Origin: Amycolatopsis aidingensis | GTDB lineage: Bacteria; Actinomycetota; Actinomycetes; Mycobacteriales; Pseudonocardiaceae | NCBI RefSeq assembly: GCF_018885265.1 | Contig: NZ_CP076538.1 | Location: 2,516,001 to 2,580,000 of the forward strand | Reading direction: 5' to 3' | DNA: 64,000 nucleotides | In this document: positions 58,931 through 64,000 of the stretch, piece by piece | Numbering within the stretch: position 1 is the first letter of the stretch | Layout: each line of letters starts with the position of its first letter | Made by a program: the position numbers and the translations under genes | The notes under the pieces: model-generated | Told to the model about the DNA's origin: nothing | Databases searched by the model: none | Seen by the model: only the letters and a program-made list of their open reading frames with translations

Positions 58931-61712
58931 CCTCGGCACCCCGGCGAAGCCCGGCCCGGCCACCGTCTCGGTCGAGGTGGACGGCCTGCCCGTGCTGGTG
59001 CCGGAAGGCACCTCGGTCATGCGCGCCGCGGCGGAGTCCGGGATCGAGATCCCGAAGCTGTGCGCCACCGACAGTCTGGAGGCCTTCGGTTCCTGCCGGC
59101 TGTGCCTGGTGGAGATCGACGGCAGGCGGGGCACCCCGGCCTCCTGCACTACACCGGTCGCGGACGGGATGAAGGTCCGCACCCAGACGCCGCGGCTGGA
59201 AAAGCTGCGGCAGGGCGTGATGGAGCTGTACATCTCCGACCATCCGCTGGACTGCCTCACCTGCTCGGCCAACGGCGACTGCGAGCTGCAGGACATGTCC
59301 GGGGTGGTCGGGCTGCGCCAGGTCCGTTACGGCTACGAGGGGGACAACCACCTCGACCTGACCAAGGACACCAGTAACCCCTACTTCGACTTCGACCCCG
59401 CCAAATGCATCGTCTGCTCCCGCTGCGTGCGGGCCTGCGGCGAGGTACAGGGCACCTTCGCGCTGACCATCGAGGGCCGGGGCTTCGAGTCCAAGGTCTC
59501 GCCCAGCGCGAGCGAGCTGTTCATGGACTCCGAATGCGTTTCCTGTGGCGCCTGCGTGCAGGCCTGCCCCACGGCCACCCTGCAGGAGAAGTCCGTCGTC
59601 GACCTCGGGATGCCGACCAGGAGCGTGCTCACCACCTGCGCCTACTGCGGGGTCGGCTGCTCGTTCAAGGCCGAGCTGCGCGGGGACGAGCTGGTCCGGA
59701 TGGTGCCGTACAAGGATGGCGGGGCGAACGAGGGGCATTCCTGCGTCAAGGGACGGTTCGCGTTCGGCTACGCCAGCCACCCCGACCGGGTGCTCAAGCC
59801 GATGGTAAGGGAACGCATCACCGACGAGTGGCGCGAGGTCGAGTGGGAGACCGCGATCGGCCACGTCGCCGAGCGGATGCGGGATATCCAGGCCAGGCAC
59901 GGTACCGGCGCCATCGGCGGCATCACCTCCTCCCGGTGCACCAACGAGGAGGTCTACGTGGTGCAGAAGATGGTGCGCGCGGCCTTCGGGAACAACAATG
60001 TGGACACATGCGCCCGGGTGTGCCACTCGCCGACCGGGTACGGGCTCAAGCAGACCTTCGGAACCTCCGCGGGGACCCAGGACTTCCGCTCGGTGGCGGC
60101 GGCCGATGTCATCGTGGTGATCGGCGCGAACCCCACGGACGGGCACCCGGTGTTCGCCTCCCGGATGAAACGGCGGCTGCGCGAGGGAGCCAGGCTGGTG
60201 GTGATCGACCCGCGCCGGATCGACCTGGTGCGCTCGCCGCACATCGAGGCCGAACACCACCTGCAACTACAGCCGGGCACGAACGTCGCGGTGATCAACG
60301 CGATGGCGCACGTCGTGGTGACCGAAGGCCTGACCGATCAGTCCTTTGTGGAAGAGAGGTGCGAGGAGTTCGAAGCCTGGCGGGAGTTCATCGCCCGGCC
60401 GGAGAACAGCCCGGAGGCCGTTGAGCCGGTGACCGGGGTGGCCGCGGGGCAGCTGCGTGCGGCCGCGCGGTTGTACGCCTGTGGCGGGAACGCCGCCATC
60501 TACTACGGCCTCGGCGTCACCGAGCACAGCCAGGGCTCGACGATGGTCATGGGCATGGCCAATCTGGCAATGGCCACCGGCAACATCGGCAGGGAAGGGG
60601 TCGGGGTCAACCCGCTGCGCGGCCAGAACAACGTGCAGGGCTCCTGCGACATGGGTTCCTTCCCGCACGAGCTCGCCGGCTACCGGCACGTCTCCGACGA
60701 CGCGGTGCGCCAGGTGTTCGAGACGCTGTGGCAACGACCGATCGTGCCGGATCCCGGACTGCGCATCCCGAACATGTTCGACGCTGCGGTGGACGGCAGC
60801 TTCCGCGGGCTGTTCGTCCAGGGTGAGGATATCGCTCAGTCGGACCCGAACACCAAGCATGTCACCGCCGCGTTGGAGGCCATGGAACTGGTGGTCGTGC
60901 AAGACCTTTTCCACAACGAGACGGCCAAGTACGCGCACGTGTTCCTGCCGGGAACCTCCTTCCTGGAGAAGGACGGCACGTTCACCAACGCCGAGCGCCG
61001 GATCAACCGGGTTCGCCCGGTGATGGCACCGCGGACCGGACTGCACGAGTGGCAGATCGTCTGCGAGATCGCGCGTGCCATGGGGTACACCATGAGCTAC
61101 GCCCATCCGCGGGAGATCATGGCGGAGATCGCCTCGGTCACCCCCACCTTCGCCGGGGTGTCCTTCGAGAAACTGGACAAGCTGGGCAGTGTGCAGTGGC
61201 CGTGCAATGACTCGGCCCCGGAGGGGACCCCGGTGATGCACGTGGACGCCTTCGTGCGCGGCAAGGGAAAGTTCGTGCCGACGCCGTTCGTGCCGACCAG
61301 CGAACGCAGTACCCGGCGGTTCCCATTGATCCTCACCACCGGGCGGATCCTCAGCCAGTACAACGTCGGCGCCCAGACCCGGCGCACCCGCAACGTGGCC
61401 TGGCATCCGGAGGACGTGCTGGAGATCCACCCGCACGACGCCGAGGTACGTGGCATCAGCGAGGGCGACGAGGTGTCGTTGAGCAGCAGGGTCGGCGAGA
61501 CCACGCTGCGCGCGGTACTCGCCGACCGGATGCCGGTCGGGGTGGTGTACACCACGTTCCACCACCCGGTGACCGGTGCCAACGTGGTCACCACCGAGAA
61601 CTCCGACTGGGCGACGAACTGTCCGGAGTACAAGGTGACGGCGGTGCAGGTGGGTCTGAGCCGGGCCGCGGCGGGACCGGCGGCCGAACCCGCCGCCATG
61701 GTGGACCGGTGA
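58908..61712 (+). CDS. fdsA: NAD-dependent formate dehydrogenase alpha catalytic subunit
   Basis: 934 residues. N-terminal [2Fe-2S] domain (CRLCLVEIDGRRGTPASC), NuoG-like His/Cys cluster (HPLDCLTCSANGDCELQ), two [4Fe-4S] ferredoxin motifs (CIVCSRCVRAC, CVSCGACVQACP), then a bis-MGD domain opening CAYCGVGCSF. The Mo ligand is Cys372 followed by His373 in CARVCHSPTGYG, so a Cys-type, not selenocysteine, enzyme. The C-terminal MGD domain has GRILSQYNVGAQTRR. Oxidises formate to CO2 in the cytoplasm. The electron path is FdsA to FdsG to FdsB to NAD. Confidence 0.97.
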   Translation: MSLLKEPDLGTPAKPGPATVSVEVDGLPVLVPEGTSVMRAAAESGIEIPKLCATDSLEAFGSCRLCLVEIDGRRGTPASCTTPVADGMKVRTQTPRLEKLRQGVMELYISDHPLDCLTCSANGDCELQDMSGVVGLRQVRYGYEGDNHLDLTKDTSNPYFDFDPAKCIVCSRCVRACGEVQGTFALTIEGRGFESKVSPSASELFMDSECVSCGACVQACPTATLQEKSVVDLGMPTRSVLTTCAYCGVGCSFKAELRGDELVRMVPYKDGGANEGHSCVKGRFAFGYASHPDRVLKPMVRERITDEWREVEWETAIGHVAERMRDIQARHGTGAIGGITSSRCTNEEVYVVQKMVRAAFGNNNVDTCARVCHSPTGYGLKQTFGTSAGTQDFRSVAAADVIVVIGANPTDGHPVFASRMKRRLREGARLVVIDPRRIDLVRSPHIEAEHHLQLQPGTNVAVINAMAHVVVTEGLTDQSFVEERCEEFEAWREFIARPENSPEAVEPVTGVAAGQLRAAARLYACGGNAAIYYGLGVTEHSQGSTMVMGMANLAMATGNIGREGVGVNPLRGQNNVQGSCDMGSFPHELAGYRHVSDDAVRQVFETLWQRPIVPDPGLRIPNMFDAAVDGSFRGLFVQGEDIAQSDPNTKHVTAALEAMELVVVQDLFHNETAKYAHVFLPGTSFLEKDGTFTNAERRINRVRPVMAPRTGLHEWQIVCEIARAMGYTMSYAHPREIMAEIASVTPTFAGVSFEKLDKLGSVQWPCNDSAPEGTPVMHVDAFVRGKGKFVPTPFVPTSERSTRRFPLILTTGRILSQYNVGAQTRRTRNVAWHPEDVLEIHPHDAEVRGISEGDEVSLSSRVGETTLRAVLADRMPVGVVYTTFHHPVTGANVVTTENSDWATNCPEYKVTAVQVGLSRAAAGPAAEPAAMVDR

Positions 61713-61927
61713 CCGCCACCGTGCCGCCGCCGGTCCGCCTAGCGAACGATATCGCGGTCCAGTTCCACCACCAGCGGGCCGAGCAGGCCGCGCGGGCGAT
61801 CGCCACACACATCCGGTCCTTCTGGGAACCGCGGATGCTGGCCGACCTGCTGCGATACGGGTCGAGCCAGCCGGCCGCGCTCGACCCGCTGGCCCTCGCC
61901 GCCGTCGAGTTGCTGCGGGATTCGTAG
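61709..61927 (+). CDS. fdsD: Formate dehydrogenase delta subunit
   Basis: 72 residues. VRLANDIAVQFHHQ and HIRSFWEPRMLADLL with a Leu-rich end match the FdsD/FdhD2 delta family that accompanies FdsA and may aid assembly. GTG overlaps the fdsA stop (GTGA). No fdsC/fdhD sulfurtransferase gene follows, so that function must be encoded elsewhere. Confidence 0.9.
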   Translation: MTATVPPPVRLANDIAVQFHHQRAEQAARAIATHIRSFWEPRMLADLLRYGSSQPAALDPLALAAVELLRDS

Positions 61928-62013
61928 CACGGTTGGCAACTCGCGCACCGTCGCCATCGGCAGCGATCAAGAAACGAGCCGGATGGTGTAACGCGACGGT
62001 CCGAAGGGACGAC

Positions 62014-62035
62014 GCACGGATCGGCTGATCCGTGC
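62014..62035. promoter_or_regulatory. Perfect stem-loop in leader of secreted protein gene
   Basis: GCACGGATC, loop GGCT, GATCCGTGC. It ends just before the ribosome binding site of the secreted protein gene and could end fds transcription, stabilise the leader or act as an operator. Confidence 0.55.
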
Positions 62036-62050
62036 GGAAAGAGGTCCACT

Positions 62051-62953
62051 ATGGCCAAGCTGTCCCTCGCTCGTCGTAGCGCCGTCCTGGCGGGCACCCT
62101 CGGGCTCGCCGCGAGTGCCGTGGCCGCGACCCCGGCATACGCCGAGCCTCCTGAGGTGCAGCTCGCGCTGTCCGCGGAGTCCGTGGCCGCGGGCGACACG
62201 GTCACGGTGACCGAGACCGTGACCAATGTGCATGACTTCTCCGTGCTGCATCCGACGGCGCGGCTGTTCAGCGAACCGACGACCCTCACCGAGTACACCG
62301 AGCTGATCGACTGCACCGGCGCGGTCAGCTGTTCCACAGTAGACGGTGAGAACGGTCCGATCGGGTACCAGGCGGTGCTGCCGGAGGCGCTGTCCGCGCA
62401 GGAGTCGGCCACCGTCACCTTCACCCTGCGGACCGCGCCGGACAGCCCCGACCTCCAGGAGACGATCCGGGGCCAGCTGTCCGGGCAGAACTACGGCTCC
62501 GAGCTGGTGGACGGCCCGGTGCTGCGGGTCAACGGCAGCGCGGACGTGGGCGTGCGGCTGGACGTGCGGCCCCGGTACGGCCTGTTCCACGGACGGCTGG
62601 AGTTCACCGTGCGGTTGACCGGTCACGGCCCGGCTGTGGCCGGCAACGTCGCGGTGACCACCACGCTGCCCGGCGGCCTCTCGGCCACCTCCGGCAGCGG
62701 GAACTGCGTGCCGTCCGCAGGCGAGATCACCTGCACCGCCGGGCAGATCGCGGCGGGCGAGGATGTGGCCATGGACTTCTCGGTACGGCTGGGACTGGCC
62801 AGCATCGGCCTGCCGTACCGGTTCACGGCCACCCGTACCGAGTCCTCGCCGCAGGACCCCGAGGCCGGGAACGACACCGCGGGCGTGGAGTGCACGGTGC
62901 TCACCCATCTGCTGGTGAGCTGCTCCGACGTGCCGGCGGGGTCCGCCGCCTGA
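62051..62953 (+). CDS. Secreted DUF11-like beta-sandwich protein
   Basis: 300 residues. Sec signal peptide: MAKLSLARRSAVLAGTLGL, cleavage after PAYA. The mature protein has two beta-rich modules; the second, LTGHGPAVAGNVAVTTTLPG through AGEDVAMDFSVRL, matches DUF11/CARDB-like repeats of surface proteins. Two Cys pairs may form disulfides. No anchor or lipobox. AAAGAGG precedes the ATG. Probably an extracellular structural or binding protein; function unknown. Confidence 0.88.
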   Translation: MAKLSLARRSAVLAGTLGLAASAVAATPAYAEPPEVQLALSAESVAAGDTVTVTETVTNVHDFSVLHPTARLFSEPTTLTEYTELIDCTGAVSCSTVDGENGPIGYQAVLPEALSAQESATVTFTLRTAPDSPDLQETIRGQLSGQNYGSELVDGPVLRVNGSADVGVRLDVRPRYGLFHGRLEFTVRLTGHGPAVAGNVAVTTTLPGGLSATSGSGNCVPSAGEITCTAGQIAAGEDVAMDFSVRLGLASIGLPYRFTATRTESSPQDPEAGNDTAGVECTVLTHLLVSCSDVPAGSAA

Positions 62954-63030
62954 CGCCTTCCGCGCACGTACTTCCATTCGCCTCGGCCTGCTGGTGCCGC
63001 CGCCACGGGGCCACCCAGCCGGGAATGCCC

Positions 63031-63105
63031 TGAACGTGGCCTTCCGGACGCTCACCGCCGCGAACGGCACTTTTGGGTCGTCTGACGTCTCGAACGCCAC
63101 GTTCA
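63031..63105. repeat. 75-bp dispersed dyad repeat, copy 2
   Basis: Same length and ends as the copy near 26.65 kb: TGAACGTGGC to GCCACGTTCA, with GCCC before the left end and a shared centre GAACGGCACTNTTGGG. The right end supplies the stop codon of the GT2 gene on the minus strand, so the gene's last codons abut the element. It lies between two convergent genes. Confidence 0.72.
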
Positions 63106-63852
63106 GGTACCTGCTCGGCCGGGAGGGTATGCCAGCAACGCCTCGGCCCGCGCCCGGATGACGCTGGTGCGGGCAGCGCGCTCGATCGGGTCGTGGTGGG
63201 CGGCATGCTGGGTCACCTGACCAGGCCACTTCCGGTAGTACATGCCAGGGGTGGCGAGGAAGTAGCCGTCGGCCACGGCGTTCGCGGCGAGGACGAGCCC
63301 GGTGTCCTCCGATGCGGGAAGGGCCATCCAACCGCCGAGCGCCAGTAACAGGGCCCGCCGGATGCACAGGGTTCCCGGAACGACCGGCAGCCCGAACTCG
63401 TGCTCGATCCAGTACCGCAGCACAGATCCTCGCTCCAGGACGCCCTCCGGCGGATCGTCCGCGAACCGTGCCGTTGACCCGTCCGGGAACAGGTCCAGCA
63501 CGCTGCAGGTGGTCCAGCCGAACCGGGGGTCCGCGAGCGCCGTGATGTCCCTGGCGAGCGCGTCGGGGAGCAGCAGGTCGTCCGCGTCCAGCGCCTTGAC
63601 CAGCTCACCGCGGGCCCGGGAAAGCGCCAGCGTACGGGTGGGGCCGGGGCCGCCCCTGCGGCCGGAGCCCTGGCTGATCCGGTCGTCCGCGGGCAGGGTG
63701 CCCCCGATGACGCCGTCCTGCCCGTCTTCCTGGACGATCCACTGCCACTCCCACCCCGCCGGTAGCTGCTGCGCCGCCAATGACGCGTAGGTCTCGTGCA
63801 GGTACGGCACGCTCGCGGCGTGCACCGGAGTGACCACACTGATAACGGGCAC
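63103..63852 (-). CDS. Family 2 glycosyltransferase
   Basis: 249 residues, GT-A fold. ISVVTPVHAASVPYLHETYA is the nucleotide-binding opening and LVKALDADDLLLPDA carries the DxD metal motif; FGWTTCSVLDLFPDG and PASEDTGLVLAANAV follow. No membrane helices, so cytoplasmic. Donor and acceptor unknown. GTG start after AAAGGACGG; an A/T-rich promoter region lies upstream. The final stop codon is provided by the 75-bp repeat, so the original C-terminus may have differed. Confidence 0.9.
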   Translation of the reverse strand: MPVISVVTPVHAASVPYLHETYASLAAQQLPAGWEWQWIVQEDGQDGVIGGTLPADDRISQGSGRRGGPGPTRTLALSRARGELVKALDADDLLLPDALARDITALADPRFGWTTCSVLDLFPDGSTARFADDPPEGVLERGSVLRYWIEHEFGLPVVPGTLCIRRALLLALGGWMALPASEDTGLVLAANAVADGYFLATPGMYYRKWPGQVTQHAAHHDPIERAARTSVIRARAEALLAYPPGRAGT

Positions 63853-63976
63853 TATCCGTCCTTTGTGTATTGTCTATTTGCGATTCTTCTAATGTGGACC
63901 TTTCTCCGCGCAGGATAGCAGGTTCCTGCCCGGTGCTGGTGGGCCGCTCGGGAGCGAGGTCCGCGGAGAAAGAAGC

Positions 63977-64000
63977 GTGTCAAATCCGATGTTCGCTGTT
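63977..64000 (+). CDS. Possible start of a gene running off the window
   Basis: GTG preceded by GGAG at eight bases opens MSNPMFAV, the last eight codons of the window. Too short to identify. An 11-bp inverted repeat, CTTTCTCCGCG (63,900) and CGCGGAGAAAG (63,962), overlaps the ribosome binding site. The call rests only on the start signals. Confidence 0.3.

Noticed and set aside
61967..63367. Long minus-strand frame crossing the secreted protein gene
   Set aside because: It reads through the dyad repeat and opposite a gene with a signal peptide and DUF11-like modules; composition is a GC shadow.

Overview
The window is GC-rich actinomycete DNA. Start codons are often GTG, third positions are strongly G/C, gene ends frequently overlap as ATGA or GTGA, and Tat signals and Lpd, CutA, DUF1707, DUF5937 and PknB-like families of actinobacterial type are present. 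Gene content (Pks13/FadD32-like lipid genes, an SCO3242-type prenyltransferase cluster, a WXG100 operon) suggests a filamentous actinomycete, plausibly Pseudonocardiaceae; that placement is inference. No rRNA, tRNA, CRISPR array, transposase or phage gene was seen.

Layout. (1) 1-13.6 kb: a lipid assembly and export locus on the minus strand. It holds a truncated Ag85/EstA-like esterase, a 2184-residue type I PKS (ACP-KS-AT-DH-KR-ACP-degenerate carrier-TE) and a fatty acyl-AMP ligase, followed by an MFS exporter, an MMPL transporter and its TetR regulator. The set resembles mycobacterial FadD32-Pks13-Ag85-MmpL3, but the PKS carries extra reductive domains. (2) 13.6-28.3 kb: mostly housekeeping and accessory genes (threonine dehydratase-like, F420 nitroreductase-like, PlsC, Lpd), a decayed DUF5919/NUDIX gene pair, a TetR-controlled molybdopterin oxidoreductase/hydrolase pair, an acyltransferase, a three-gene WXG100/DUF6973-like/lipoprotein operon, an ArsR-type regulator and a GT39-like glycosyltransferase.

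(3) 28.4-46.8 kb: the centrepiece is about 18 kb of co-directional, largely overlapping genes. It runs from a Rbs-type sugar ABC importer and Gfo/Idh/MocA dehydrogenase to a 1543-residue secreted ThuA / sugar dehydrogenase / PKD / CBM6 / DUF1080 / FIMAH protein. Then come an inositol-3-phosphate-synthase-like cyclase, a UbiA-family prenyltransferase, a TIM-barrel-EboA fusion, EboB-like TatD, EboE, EboF, and two sugar isomerases, one exported by Tat. This is an actinobacterial form of the ebo metabolite-traffic cluster, whose product is unknown. A promoter-like site precedes it and a strong hairpin splits it after the giant secreted enzyme.

(4) 46.9-56.7 kb: an OafA-type acyltransferase, CutA, a DUF1707 protein, a Ser/Thr kinase, an asparaginase, a LacI remnant, an O6-alkylguanine transferase, a PEP-mutase-family enzyme, a methyltransferase, a small membrane protein and an ECF sigma factor with a SnoaL-like tail. 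(5) 56.8-62 kb: an NAD-dependent formate dehydrogenase operon (fdsGBAD) behind tandem ATACNGTAT palindromes. (6) 62-64 kb: a secreted DUF11-like protein, a GT2 glycosyltransferase and the possible start of one more gene. A 75-bp dyad repeat occurs twice, at 26.65 kb and 63.03 kb, about 83 percent identical.
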